This document shows, one piece after another, positions 39,591 through 47,982 of a DNA stretch of 64,000 nt. Each line of letters opens with the position of its first letter. Positions within the stretch are counted from its first letter, which is position 1. Below the pieces are notes generated by a model that did not search any database, was not told where the DNA came from, and saw only the letters and a list, made by a program, of their open reading frames with translations. The position numbers and the translations under genes were made by a program. This DNA comes from CAZIFG01 sp964539135 (GTDB lineage: Bacteria > Margulisbacteria > Marinamargulisbacteria > GCA-2716485 > CAZIFG01), in NCBI GenBank assembly GCA_964539135.1, contig CAZIFG010000001.1:62001-126000 (forward strand), written 5' to 3'.

Positions 39591-39908
39591 ATGGATATTT
39601 CCTCATTGCATGGAACTTCAGATTTAGGCGCTAAAAAACAGGGAAAACCTCAGCAAGCTTTAGAAGATCCAGCTGTTTTTGGGCGTATGTTGAATTCTAA
39701 AGCAGCAGAATTGGTTCAGCGAGGAGCGGTTCAAGGTCCTACAGAAACCTTTGCGTCTCAAATTGCCTCTAAAAAAGTGAAACAGATTTCTCAAGAGGAT
39801 GATCCTGATGATGAAAATAGAGAAGAAACGGTAGAAGAGACTTTAGATAAACTTAAAAAAAAGATGAGAACCTTGATTGCGATTGAACGCAATTTTTTGG
39901 GGTTATAA
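39591..39908 (+). CDS. unknown 105-residue protein
   Basis: ATG 39591, three bases after the previous stop, with GGAG upstream inside the preceding gene. Residues 1-70 are polar and probably flexible (Gln/Lys/Ala-rich). Residues 75-105 form a charged helix (DPDDENREETVEETLDKLK and KKMRTLIAIERNFLGL). No membrane segment. Unrecognised. It is the last gene of the operon, and the GC-rich palindromic repeat at 39936 starts 28 bases after it. Confidence 0.5.
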   Translation: MDISSLHGTSDLGAKKQGKPQQALEDPAVFGRMLNSKAAELVQRGAVQGPTETFASQIASKKVKQISQEDDPDDENREETVEETLDKLKKKMRTLIAIERNFLGL

Positions 39909-39935
39909 TTTAGGGGATTCTTCCTTCCCCCCCCT

Positions 39936-40022
39936 CGTCATTCTGCGCGAAGTGTAACGTAGTCGCAGAATCCATATTCGCACCCTTCTGGATGCTGCGA
40001 CTTTGCGCTCATGCGTTCGCCG
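39936..40022. repeat. GC-rich palindromic repeat, dispersed-repeat type
   Basis: Contains ATTCTGCG/CGCAGAAT (8-bp perfect inverted pair, 39940-39947 and 39964-39971) and a longer pair AGTCGCAGAATCCA / TGGATGCTGCGACT (39961-39974 and 39989-40002, 13 of 14 paired, 14-base loop). The two pairs share bases, so they are alternative structures. Starts CGTCATTCTGCG, of the kind common in interspersed palindromic repeats. It separates the plus-strand operon from convergent lpxC, where it could also end transcription. Only one copy in the window. Confidence 0.65.
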
Positions 40023-40062
40023 GCTTTGACCTTTTTTTAAGATCGGATATTAAACGCTTTTT

Positions 40063-40881
40063 TTATTGAATTTGGCTTATGGCTTTGACCATTTCCATGC
40101 TTTGTTTGTGACCCGATTTAATGCCGACAATGCAGGCATTGATGGGACGCTGTAAAATCCACAAGTCGCCGATTAAATCTAAACATTTATGTCTGGCGCA
40201 TTCATTGGGAAATCGTAGCGGGCTTAGATATTCCTTTTCTCCAATAACCAGCGCATTATCTAAATTGCCCCCTTTTCCCAGGCCTCTTTCAATAAGGGTT
40301 TGAATTTCTGCATAAAATCCAAAGGTTCGTGCTGCTGCAATCTCGTCTAAAAAGGAATCCTGAGAGGGGCTGTATTTGGCGGATTGTTGGCCTACAATGG
40401 TATTGGGATAGTTTAAAAAATAAATAAATGAGGGTTCTTTTGAGGGAATGGCGATGATACTGGCGCTTTCCTCTTCAATTATGATAGGGGTGTCTAATAT
40501 AATAGGGGTGTTTTCTGCTTTCTGGTTTTGAGTGCCACCGTTTTCTAGAATGCCTTCTATGAATTTTTTTGCACTGCCATCTAAAATGGGAATCTCTTCG
40601 CTGTTGCAATGAATGGTGATATTGGAAATTTTTAGCGCATAGAGTGCGGCCATGAGGTGCTCTGGGGTTTTGATACTTGCTTTTCCATTTGAAAGCGCTG
40701 TTGCTCTTGGGGTGTGCTGGACGGTCGTTTCGTTTACTTGTAGTGTTTCATTTATATCGGTTCTGAGGAAGGTGATTCCGGATCCCAATGGGGCAGGATG
40801 CAGTGTTAATTGGGCGTCTTTTCCAGAGTGTATCCCAACGCCCTTAAAGGAACATGTGTTTTTAATGGTATGATGGTTCAT
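40063..40881 (-). CDS. lpxC: LpxC, UDP-3-O-acyl-N-acetylglucosamine deacetylase
   Basis: 272 residues, slightly shorter than E. coli (305). It catalyses the committed step of lipid A synthesis. Motifs: NTCSFKGVGIHSGK near residue 8, TPEHLMAALYAL near 70 (first zinc His), IPILDGSAKKFIEGI near 98, AARTFGF near 186 and RHKCLDLIGDL near 229 (second His and zinc Asp). It shows that the organism makes LPS. Its ATG lies inside the 3' end of aroK by 20 bases, so the two are co-translated. Confidence 0.95.
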   Translation of the reverse strand: MNHHTIKNTCSFKGVGIHSGKDAQLTLHPAPLGSGITFLRTDINETLQVNETTVQHTPRATALSNGKASIKTPEHLMAALYALKISNITIHCNSEEIPILDGSAKKFIEGILENGGTQNQKAENTPIILDTPIIIEEESASIIAIPSKEPSFIYFLNYPNTIVGQQSAKYSPSQDSFLDEIAAARTFGFYAEIQTLIERGLGKGGNLDNALVIGEKEYLSPLRFPNECARHKCLDLIGDLWILQRPINACIVGIKSGHKQSMEMVKAISQIQ

Positions 40882-41410
40882 TTTCTAACTTTTTAAGGGC
40901 ATGCTTAATATGGGAAATGGCGCGATAGATATTAAAGGGGTAGGGGACTTTGAGACTAATATCCGCACTTTTTTCATATAAACTTAAACGTTCTTCGTAA
41001 ATTTCTTTAAAAGACTTAGGCTCAGGCGATACGATGCCTCGTGTTTCGATATTGGGAATGCGTTGAAGAATGTGTTCAAATGAATCTTTAAGATAAATGA
41101 CAGTGGAATGGGCTTTGAGATGGCGCATGGCATCTGTTGCATAAATGACACTACCACCTGTAGAGATGACTGCTTTTTCAGGGAGTTCTAGAGCTGCAAT
41201 GATCTTGTTTTCGGTTTCTAAAAATTGTGTTTGAGAGGTGCTTTTAATGTACTGATGCAGGGTTTGGTTTAGGGTCTGTTCTAATATGTGATCTGTATCC
41301 ATAAATACGACTTTCAGTTGCTTGGCCAGTTTTCTGCCAATGGTTGTTTTTCCGACGCCAGACATGCCGATCAATGTGATTTTGTGTTTCTTTTCTGCTT
41401 TAATTGTCAT
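40862..41410 (-). CDS. aroK: AroK, shikimate kinase
   Basis: 182 residues from ATG 41410; a longer frame to 41500 would add 30 residues without a site and covers the divergent ridA start. Walker A GMSGVGKTT near residue 15, the shikimate-binding DTDHILEQ near 36 and ISTGGSVI near 83 (third Gly of GGG is Ser) are present, with the lid arginine region near 120. It phosphorylates shikimate in the aromatic pathway that also feeds pheA. It precedes lpxC, overlapping it by 20 bases. Confidence 0.9.
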   Translation of the reverse strand: MTIKAEKKHKITLIGMSGVGKTTIGRKLAKQLKVVFMDTDHILEQTLNQTLHQYIKSTSQTQFLETENKIIAALELPEKAVISTGGSVIYATDAMRHLKAHSTVIYLKDSFEHILQRIPNIETRGIVSPEPKSFKEIYEERLSLYEKSADISLKVPYPFNIYRAISHIKHALKKLENEPSYH

Positions 41411-41477
41411 CCTTTTTTTATTATAACAAAAGAGTTCCTGTGTTACACTACTTCCAATTCTTTTTATGAGGTGACAG

Positions 41478-41849
41478 ATGCAATTTATTTCAACAAACAA
41501 GGCCGCTCAAGCATTGGGACATTATTCTCAGGCAGTTTCTCATGGAGGTGTTCTGTATATTTCAGGACAACTTCCTATTTACCCCAATGGAGAACTTGAA
41601 TTAGGGGATATCTCTGCCCAAACTCAGGTGGCACTGGAAAATATTAAAGGGATTTTGGAGGCTTCGAATGCGACACTTCAAGATGTGTTAAAAGTGACCA
41701 TTTTTATTTCGGATATTTCGCTTTGGGCTGAGGCCAATCAGGTTTATGCGGCATTTTTTGGATCTCACAAACCAGCAAGGGCTGCAGTGCCTGTAGGTAA
41801 TCTTCCTAAAGGATTTTTAATTGAGATTGAGGCCATTGCACGCGGGTAA
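41478..41849 (+). CDS. ridA: RidA-family enamine/imine deaminase
   Basis: 123 residues, the family length. It hydrolyses reactive 2-aminoacrylate and related enamines formed by PLP enzymes. Motifs: AAQALGHYSQAV near residue 9, FISGQLP-type VLYISGQLPI near 27, ALENIKGILEASN near 57 and the substrate arginine in KPARAAVPVGNLPKGFLIEIEAIA near 96-120. GAGGTG lies upstream of ATG 41478. It stands alone, divergent from aroK. Confidence 0.94.
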   Translation: MQFISTNKAAQALGHYSQAVSHGGVLYISGQLPIYPNGELELGDISAQTQVALENIKGILEASNATLQDVLKVTIFISDISLWAEANQVYAAFFGSHKPARAAVPVGNLPKGFLIEIEAIARG

Positions 41850-41923
41850 GGACTGGTTTTTGATTTTTGTATTTAGTATACTTGTTTCTAGTGTGTTGGT
41901 TTAGATTGGGAGAGGGTTAATTT

Positions 41924-42658
41924 ATGCCTATTTTATATCGTTTGTTTGTTCTTTGTTTTTTACTCTCTTTAGGTATGGGCTGTTCCCGTTCTGAATTTTA
42001 TGGAGAAGCACCTTCTGGCGGTGGGGGCGGAGGCGTTTTGGAAACTCGGGGTTTGGTTGTCTCTGTTGAAAAACATCCGGAACCTGCTCTTATTTTGAGT
42101 AATGAAGGCACAACCCGTTTATATAATGTGGATGTTTATATTGAGTTTCGATCTTTAGATCAGAGTCGACTTTCTTTTTTTGTGCGTCATTTGGACTCTA
42201 TTGATCCTTCAGATACCCCCACACGATTTTTGGTCCCTTTGCCCGCTGATTTTAAATCTTCTAACTTGGTGGTGATGTGGCAGGCGCCTTTTTCGGAACG
42301 ACTTGTTTATCAAGGAAATGTCGTAGAGGGAGGGCAAGGCCTTCAACTTTTAAACGTGATTAAACAGGCTGTTGGCAATAATTTAAATTTTGATATTAGA
42401 AATTTGCGTCCTAATAAGGGTCTAGAAGGGGCAAAAGTGTCTTTAAATATCGATATAAAATTAACAGAACCCTCTGGCTTTAATTTAGATCAACAAACTT
42501 TAGCAAACGCTTATACTCTTGCTTTGGGGGATGAAATTGCCGTTTCTTCCAATTTTACGGTTTCGGACTTAAATAAGGTCTTAGCCCGTCAGGCAGTGTT
42601 TTCTTGTGATTTTTCTTGGAAAGAAAACTTTCAAATGGGTTTATTTAACCTCTTTTAA
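41924..42658 (+). CDS. lipoprotein of unknown function
   Basis: 244 residues. Signal peptide to lipobox LGMGC (Cys near 20), followed by a Gly-rich linker (SGGGGGG). The rest is beta-rich with no recognised domain (LVVSVEKHPEPALILSNEG near 45, GLEGAKVSLNIDIKL near 170). It is unrelated to the 14930/32254 pair apart from the linker type. A TATACT box lies at 41877-41882. Its 3' end overlaps the convergent DUF192 gene by 18 bases. Outer-membrane location is probable; function unknown. Confidence 0.6.
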   Translation: MPILYRLFVLCFLLSLGMGCSRSEFYGEAPSGGGGGGVLETRGLVVSVEKHPEPALILSNEGTTRLYNVDVYIEFRSLDQSRLSFFVRHLDSIDPSDTPTRFLVPLPADFKSSNLVVMWQAPFSERLVYQGNVVEGGQGLQLLNVIKQAVGNNLNFDIRNLRPNKGLEGAKVSLNIDIKLTEPSGFNLDQQTLANAYTLALGDEIAVSSNFTVSDLNKVLARQAVFSCDFSWKENFQMGLFNLF

Positions 42659-43075
42659 TCGTATTTTTTGACCGACTTTAATGTGGTTTTTATCCACTTC
42701 GCCACCGTTTATTTCGAGCACATATTGTGCATTTTGAGTACAACTTAGGATGGTAAGATCAAAGGGCTTGGTCCTTTTTTGGATATGTAGGATTCTATTT
42801 TGAGAGCTGATCCATATTATATCCAGTGGGATGTGGGTATTTTTCATCCACATGGCAATAGGACGTTCTTCGGGATAGACAAATAACATTCCTGCATTTT
42901 GCGGTAGGCGTGTTCTATGCATGAGCCCCAATTCTTGTTCCTGGCGATTTTTGGCTATTTCAATATCGTAACAGTGTGTTTGAATACATACCTGAGGAGA
43001 GGCTTTAATGAGTGTGGCAAAAAAAAAGCTTGCCATGATGAGGCAAGCTTTATAAGTGGCGCGCACTTTTTGCAT
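42641..43075 (-). CDS. DUF192-family secreted protein
   Basis: 144 residues. Signal peptide (residues 1-24) then the DUF192 domain: VCIQTHCYDIEIAKNRQEQELGLM near 30, FVYPEERPIAMWMKNTHIPLDI near 65-86 and a C-terminal EINGGEVDKNHIKVGQKIRL. The GLMHRTRLPQNAGMLFV part is diagnostic. DUF192 proteins are periplasmic or extracellular and their role is not established. It starts seven bases after the rpsT stop on the same strand. Confidence 0.88.
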   Translation of the reverse strand: MQKVRATYKACLIMASFFFATLIKASPQVCIQTHCYDIEIAKNRQEQELGLMHRTRLPQNAGMLFVYPEERPIAMWMKNTHIPLDIIWISSQNRILHIQKRTKPFDLTILSCTQNAQYVLEINGGEVDKNHIKVGQKIRLKEVK

Positions 43076-43081
43076 TCTTGT

Positions 43082-43516
43082 TTATGCTTTGGGTTTGGTT
43101 TCTTTTTTAGGACTTGTTTTTTTAGGGGCAGCCTCTTTTTTAATGGTTTCTTTTTTAGCAGCGGTTTTTTTAGCTGCTGGTTTTTTTGCTGCTGGTTTTT
43201 TAACGGCTGTTTTTTTAGTAGCAGTCTTTTTTACTGGGGATTCTGATTTTTCTTGAGATTGTGCTTCGTTCACTTTTGCCATGAGTCTGGATTTGTTTCT
43301 AGCCGCTTTATTGGGATGAATGATGCCTTTGCCTGCCACATCATCAATGAGTCGAAGTGCTCTTTTAACAGTTTCAAAGGCATCTGTTGCATTTTCTGTG
43401 ATAGCGGAAAGGGCGGATTTAATGGACGTTTTCATTTTTGATTTAAAATGTACGTTTCTTTCTCTGTTACGTTCGTTTGTTCGAATTCGTTTTATTGCTG
43501 ATTTGCTATGCGCCAT
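43082..43516 (-). CDS. rpsT: ribosomal protein bS20 with a 60-residue histone-H1-like tail
   Basis: 144 residues against about 88 for bS20. Residues 1-84 are bS20 (AHSKSAIKRIRTNERNRERN, helix KMKTSIKSALSAI, and KGIIHPNKAARNKSRL near 63). Residues 85-144 are a Lys/Ala/Pro/Thr tail of KKTAxKK/KKPAAKK units, like the tails of histone H1 or bacterial H1-like proteins. bS20 is a 16S rRNA binding protein of the 30S body. The tail would be unstructured and strongly basic, so it may bind DNA or RNA. No frameshift is needed. DUF192 follows six bases later. Confidence 0.92.
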   Translation of the reverse strand: MAHSKSAIKRIRTNERNRERNVHFKSKMKTSIKSALSAITENATDAFETVKRALRLIDDVAGKGIIHPNKAARNKSRLMAKVNEAQSQEKSESPVKKTATKKTAVKKPAAKKPAAKKTAAKKETIKKEAAPKKTSPKKETKPKA

Positions 43517-43567
43517 CGTTATAATCCTTCTTAATTAATTTTGTCTCTTTTTACTCAGTCAATTTGT

Positions 43568-43595
43568 TTTAAATGATTGACAGTCAAACTGACAA
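43568..43595 (-). promoter_or_regulatory. candidate rpsT promoter overlapping the accD promoter
   Basis: On the minus strand TTGTCA (43595-43590) and TTTAAA (43573-43568) are spaced by 16 bases. The -10 is a 4/6 match. It interleaves with the plus-strand accD -35, and the two -35 boxes form an imperfect dyad. Confidence 0.35.
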
Positions 43596-43606
43596 TTCGT
43601 TATTAT
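43577..43606 (+). promoter_or_regulatory. sigma-70-type promoter of accDA
   Basis: A perfect TTGACA (43577-43582) and TATTAT (43601-43606) are separated by 18 bases. The accD ATG is 31 bases downstream. The -35 lies in the dyad TTGACAGT / ACTGACAA (one mismatch), which may also serve as a protein-binding site. Confidence 0.55.
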
Positions 43607-43637
43607 GAACACAAAATTCTAACGGTAGATTTTAAAT

Positions 43638-44504
43638 ATGTCAATAATTGATTGGTTTGCTAAACGTAAACGAGCACGCAGCTCAACTTCGAAACTGAAT
43701 ATCCCAGGGGATCTTTGGATTAAATGCCCTACATGTTCTACAGCTTTGTTTTCTAAGGATTTAGAAAATACCTTTAAGGTGTGCAGTAAGTGTCAGTATC
43801 ATTTTAGATTGACGCCAGAGGAACGACTTCTTTATTTTTTTGATTCCCATTCTTTTACTGAGACGGATGCGTCTTTAAGTCCTGTGGATTTTTTGCATTT
43901 TAAAGATACTGAGGATTATGCCAAACGTATTGCTAAAACGGTGAAAAAAATAAAGCATAATGATGCTATTGTGATTGGGGAAGCAACGCTTTTAGGTAAA
44001 AAAGTGAATGTTGGGATTATGAATTTCTTTTATATGGGGGGGTCTATGGGGTCTGTTGTGGGGGAAAAAGTGACCCGCTTGATTGAAGCTGCCTGTGACA
44101 ATCACCATCCTGTTTTACTCTTTACCTCTTCTGGAGGCGCACGGATGCAAGAGGGTATTCTGAGTTTAATGCAAATGGCAAAAACCAGTGCGGCTTTGGC
44201 ACGTTTGGCCGATCATGGGGTGCCTTATATTACCATTCTATGTGATCCCACGACGGGGGGAACGTCTGCCAGTTATGCCATGTTAGGGGATGTTCATATC
44301 GCGGAGCCAGATGCCTTGATTTCTTTTGCAGGTCCACGGGTTATTGAACAAACCATTCGTCAAAAATTGCCTAAGGGATTTCAAAAATCTGATTTTTTAC
44401 TCGCACATGGCATGATTGATATGGTGGTTCATCGCAGTCAGCTTAAACAGCGTCTGTATGATATGGTCACTTTGTTAGATCCTCGTGTTAAGGACGTTTC
44501 ATGA
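43638..44504 (+). CDS. accD: AccD, acetyl-CoA carboxylase carboxyltransferase beta subunit
   Basis: 288 residues. The N-terminal C4 zinc finger is complete (Cys30, Cys33, Cys49, Cys52). The carboxyltransferase body has SGGARMQEGILSLMQMAKT near 165 and DPTTGGTSASYAMLGD near 196. With AccA it transfers carbon dioxide from biotin to acetyl-CoA to make malonyl-CoA. Its stop overlaps accA by four bases. No Shine-Dalgarno sequence of note precedes ATG 43638. Confidence 0.96.
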   Translation: MSIIDWFAKRKRARSSTSKLNIPGDLWIKCPTCSTALFSKDLENTFKVCSKCQYHFRLTPEERLLYFFDSHSFTETDASLSPVDFLHFKDTEDYAKRIAKTVKKIKHNDAIVIGEATLLGKKVNVGIMNFFYMGGSMGSVVGEKVTRLIEAACDNHHPVLLFTSSGGARMQEGILSLMQMAKTSAALARLADHGVPYITILCDPTTGGTSASYAMLGDVHIAEPDALISFAGPRVIEQTIRQKLPKGFQKSDFLLAHGMIDMVVHRSQLKQRLYDMVTLLDPRVKDVS

Positions 44505-45454
44505 AATATTTAGAATTTGAAAAGCCGCTTGCCGATTTATATGAAAAAATTGAGCAACTTAAAGCCTTATCTGCGGATGACACTATTGATATGGATCAGG
44601 AAATTGCTCGCATTGAAAAGCGTGCAAAAGTGCTTAAAGTTAAAATATTTGATGCTTTAACGCCCACTCAAATTGTACAGTTGTCACGCCATCCTAATAG
44701 ACCTGATTCTTTGAGTTTATTTCAACTTTTGTCTCAGACCTTTATTCCCCTTCATGGCGATCGTTTGTTTAGAGATGATCCGTCTATTGTAGGGGGGATT
44801 GCCTCTGTTTCGGGGCATCGTGTGATGTTTATTGGGCATCAAAAAGGACATGATACAAAAGAAAATATTTACCGAAATTTTGGGATGCCCCATCCTGAAG
44901 GCTATAGAAAGGCCTTGCGCTTGATGAAGATGGCTGAGAAGTTTAATATGCCTATTGTGACTTTTATTGATACACCAGGTGCCTATCCTGGGATAGAGGC
45001 AGAAGAGCGTGGCCAGGCAGAAGCCATTGCACGGAACTTAAGAGAAATGTCTGTACTTAAAGTCCCCATTATTACTTTTGTCATTGGAGAAGGTGGTTCT
45101 GGCGGCGCTTTGGCTATTGGGGTTTCTGATCGGGTGTATATGTTGCAATATAGTACCTATTCGGTGATTTCGCCTGAGGGCTGCGCCTCTATTTTATTTA
45201 GAGATGCTAAAAATGCAGGACGTGCGGCAGAGAGCTTGAAAATTACAGCACCTGATGTTGTGTCTTTGGGTGTTTCGGATGGGATTATTCCTGAGCCTCT
45301 GGGGGGTGCCCACCAAAATTGGCAGGAAACCTCAGATTCTATTTTGAAGGTTATTTTGAAAGATATTTCGATTCTTCAAAAAAAATCAGTTCAAAAATTA
45401 TTGGATGAGCGCTATCTTAAATTTAGAAAAATGGGCGTTTTTGAAGAAAAATAG
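44501..45454 (+). CDS. accA: AccA, acetyl-CoA carboxylase carboxyltransferase alpha subunit
   Basis: 317 residues, full length. Motifs: LHGDRLFRDDPSIVGGIA near 83, GHQKGHDTKENIYRNFG near 107, FIDTPGAYPGIEAEERGQ near 147 and GEGGSGGALAIGVSDRVYML near 188. It overlaps accD by ATGA, so the two subunits are made together. The other subunits of the complex (accB, accC) are not in the window. Confidence 0.96.
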   Translation: MKYLEFEKPLADLYEKIEQLKALSADDTIDMDQEIARIEKRAKVLKVKIFDALTPTQIVQLSRHPNRPDSLSLFQLLSQTFIPLHGDRLFRDDPSIVGGIASVSGHRVMFIGHQKGHDTKENIYRNFGMPHPEGYRKALRLMKMAEKFNMPIVTFIDTPGAYPGIEAEERGQAEAIARNLREMSVLKVPIITFVIGEGGSGGALAIGVSDRVYMLQYSTYSVISPEGCASILFRDAKNAGRAAESLKITAPDVVSLGVSDGIIPEPLGGAHQNWQETSDSILKVILKDISILQKKSVQKLLDERYLKFRKMGVFEEK

Positions 45455-45596
45455 TTTCTTTTATTTTTTATATTACGTTTTGTAGCTTGGCTTGTTATTA
45501 TAGAATCAGTTTATTTCAATCGCAGGTGCTTTCTGTTTTATAAAAATGTTATTTCTGGATCTTAAAGTTCTTTTACTATATTTTATAGGTGTTTCT

Positions 45597-46547
45597 CTAG
45601 GCCTTTGAGATTTCTTTTTCTTTATTAAAGGTTGGAAACATGGCTAAAATAGGGCTGGCAATGAAAATAGAAGAATAGGTTCCTGCCACAATTCCAATAA
45701 AGAGTGTTAGGCAAAAATCATGGATGGTACTTCCGCCAAAGATGAGAAGAGAGGCAACCATAATGATGGCGGTTGCGGAGGTATTGATGGTACGCCCAAA
45801 GGTTTGATTGATGGCCACGTTCAAGGTTGTTTCTACTGACTGAGGGTTTTTTTGTAAGGATATATTTTCTCGGATCCGGTCAAAAATAACGATAGTATCA
45901 TTAATGGAGTATCCCAATATGGTTAACATGGCGCCTACAAACCCACTGTCAATTTCAATGCCTAGGATAGAGGCAATGCTGATGGTTACTAAGGCATCAT
46001 GAACCAATGCTACGATGGCCCCGACGCCATACTGATATTTAAAGCGTACTGTGACATATCCCAATATAGCTAAGCAAACAGTCACAAAAATAAGGGTGGA
46101 TTTTCCTCTTAATTCAGCCCCTACACTTGGGCCAATCAGATCAATTTCTAAAATTTCTACTTCCCCTAATTTTTCTTTAACAGCATTAATAATGTCTTGA
46201 GAATTGGCAACATTCGATCCGGTGGTTTTGATTATAATTTCATTGCTTTTTGAAATTTGAATGACACTTCCCTTAATGTTTAAGCTGTCTAAGCTTTCTC
46301 GTACTTTTTGGGTAAAATTGATGTTGATGTCTTCAATGTCTGTTTTGTTTGTGTTTCCTGCTTGAATGGCGGATAATTTTTCAGATTTTAACATGATGGT
46401 TTGACCGCCTACGAAGTCAATCCCGTAGTTGAGTGCAGGTTGATGGTTGATTGCACGTATTGCCATGAGTGAAAAGCCTGTGATTATAATTCCAAATGAG
46501 ATTATAAACCATAAATTTCTTTTTTCTATAATTTTGAATTGCGTCAT
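45597..46547 (-). CDS. secF: SecF, protein-export membrane protein
   Basis: 316 residues, six membrane helices. YGIDFVGGQTIMLKS near residue 37 and GYSINDTIVIFDRIREN near 213 are the SecF signatures. A P1-like periplasmic domain lies between helices 1 and 2. With SecD it uses the proton gradient to drive protein translocation past SecYEG. Its ATG overlaps the secD stop by one base, so the two are a coupled pair. yajC is not adjacent. Confidence 0.93.
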   Translation of the reverse strand: MTQFKIIEKRNLWFIISFGIIITGFSLMAIRAINHQPALNYGIDFVGGQTIMLKSEKLSAIQAGNTNKTDIEDININFTQKVRESLDSLNIKGSVIQISKSNEIIIKTTGSNVANSQDIINAVKEKLGEVEILEIDLIGPSVGAELRGKSTLIFVTVCLAILGYVTVRFKYQYGVGAIVALVHDALVTISIASILGIEIDSGFVGAMLTILGYSINDTIVIFDRIRENISLQKNPQSVETTLNVAINQTFGRTINTSATAIIMVASLLIFGGSTIHDFCLTLFIGIVAGTYSSIFIASPILAMFPTFNKEKEISKA

Positions 46548-47854
46548 TATTTTTTCACCACAAGTTGTTTATTTGTTAATTCTGTTACGGCATCTAAAAG
46601 AAGTCTTGTGAGGGTAATGGCTGTGAACATACTCACTAGAATTCCAATTGTGAGTGTTACCGCAAATCCTTTAATGGAGCCTGTTCCTAAAATAAATAAG
46701 GCAGCGGCTCCAATTAATGTGGTTACATTGGCGTCTACAATGGTTTTGAAGGCAGATTGAAATCCAATAGAAATGGCCATATTCATCGGGATTCCACGCT
46801 TTTTTTCTTCTTTAATGCGTTCAAAAATAATCACATTCGCATCTACAGCAATTCCAATTGTTAAAATAAATCCAGCCATTCCTTGAAGGGTTAGGGTGGC
46901 ACCAATGAGCTTTAATGTGGCATAGGAGACTAAGGTGTAGATCAGTAGGGCAATCCCGGAAATTAGGCCTGGAATTTTATAAAATCCGATCATATACAGG
47001 CAAACAATCACAAACCCAATCACACAGGCGATTTGACTTTTTTTGATAGAATCTTGTCCCAGGGTAGGACCTACAATTTTATTGGAGATAATTTCTACAG
47101 GAACAGGTAAGGCACCTGCTTTTAGTTTGACCACAAGATCTCTCATTTCAGCAATTGAAAAATGGCCTGAAATTTGGGCTTTCCCCCCTGTAATGGGTTC
47201 GTTAATATTCGGAGCAGAGATGATTTTGCCATCTAATATAATGGCGAGTGGTTTTCCCGCATGTTGTGTTGTTACGGTTTGAAATTTCTGGGCGCCTTCT
47301 GAATTAAATTCTATATTTACAACAGGATCTCCGTATTGAGATGTTCCTGGATTGGCTGTTTTTAAATCTTTTCCTGTTAATACGGTTTCTTTTAAAATAA
47401 TAGGGGTTCGAACAATGCGTCCTTCTGGAGTTTTTCCTTCCAAATATCCTATCTTTCCATTTCCGATGAGGGTATCCTGATCCGCTTGAGGTAAATTTTC
47501 AATTCCAGGAGGTGCCCATTCCGCTTCTACAAATTCAAGTTGTGCTGTTTCGCCAATCAGTTTTAAGGCGCGTTCTGGATCTGTTACGCCTGGAAGTTCC
47601 ACTACAATTTGTCTGCTGCCTTTACTTCGGATACTGATCTCAGAGGTTCCTGTGCTGTTGAGTCGATTTCGGATAACGTCCATAACTCCTAAAATAGCGT
47701 CTCCATCTACTTTTCTATCATCGGTGTCTTTTGCTTCTAAAACAACACTCATTCCGCCCTGAAGGTCTAGACCTAGTATCAGTGGTTTTTTGAATAAAAC
47801 CACGATGGAAAGGATGATAATGAGTAGTGTAAGTACGAGTTTTATGTTTTTCAT
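46547..47854 (-). CDS. secD: SecD, protein-export membrane protein
   Basis: 435 residues, normal for shorter bacterial SecD. D1 motif LGLDLQGGMSVVLEA near 28, the large periplasmic P1 domain (residues about 45-260, with ELPGVTDPERALKLIG) and the membrane part with GIAVDANVIIFERIKEE near 345. It forms the export-driving complex with SecF. Upstream, between this gene and the lysS stop, lies the 73-bp MITE-like element. Confidence 0.94.
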   Translation of the reverse strand: MKNIKLVLTLLIIILSIVVLFKKPLILGLDLQGGMSVVLEAKDTDDRKVDGDAILGVMDVIRNRLNSTGTSEISIRSKGSRQIVVELPGVTDPERALKLIGETAQLEFVEAEWAPPGIENLPQADQDTLIGNGKIGYLEGKTPEGRIVRTPIILKETVLTGKDLKTANPGTSQYGDPVVNIEFNSEGAQKFQTVTTQHAGKPLAIILDGKIISAPNINEPITGGKAQISGHFSIAEMRDLVVKLKAGALPVPVEIISNKIVGPTLGQDSIKKSQIACVIGFVIVCLYMIGFYKIPGLISGIALLIYTLVSYATLKLIGATLTLQGMAGFILTIGIAVDANVIIFERIKEEKKRGIPMNMAISIGFQSAFKTIVDANVTTLIGAAALFILGTGSIKGFAVTLTIGILVSMFTAITLTRLLLDAVTELTNKQLVVKK

Positions 47855-47906
47855 GATTGAGTCCTCATTATATTATATTTATAATTCGCATTACAAGATC
47901 TATCTT

Positions 47907-47979
47907 GGAATTGTTGCGAAATACCTATTTTGGCCATCTGCTGTGTTATCCTTGTCCTCAAATTCTTCGCAATAGACCC
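47907..47979 (+). mobile_element. 73-bp deletion derivative of the MITE-like element, with perfect target duplication
   Basis: The left part matches the intact elements to about the TCCTCAA region, then jumps to the right end (TTCGCAATAGACCC), so the middle about 69 bases are missing. Perfect 5-bp duplications ATCTT flank it (47902-47906 and 47980-47984). The right duplication reaches into the lysS stop codon. TIR ends are diverged (GGAATTGTTGCG). Confidence 0.75.
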
Positions 47980-47982
47980 ATC

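Noticed and set aside
42917..43256. Long plus-strand ORFs rich in Phe/Leu opposite rpsT
   Set aside because: They are the complement of the Lys/Ala-rich rpsT tail; no ribosome site and extreme composition.
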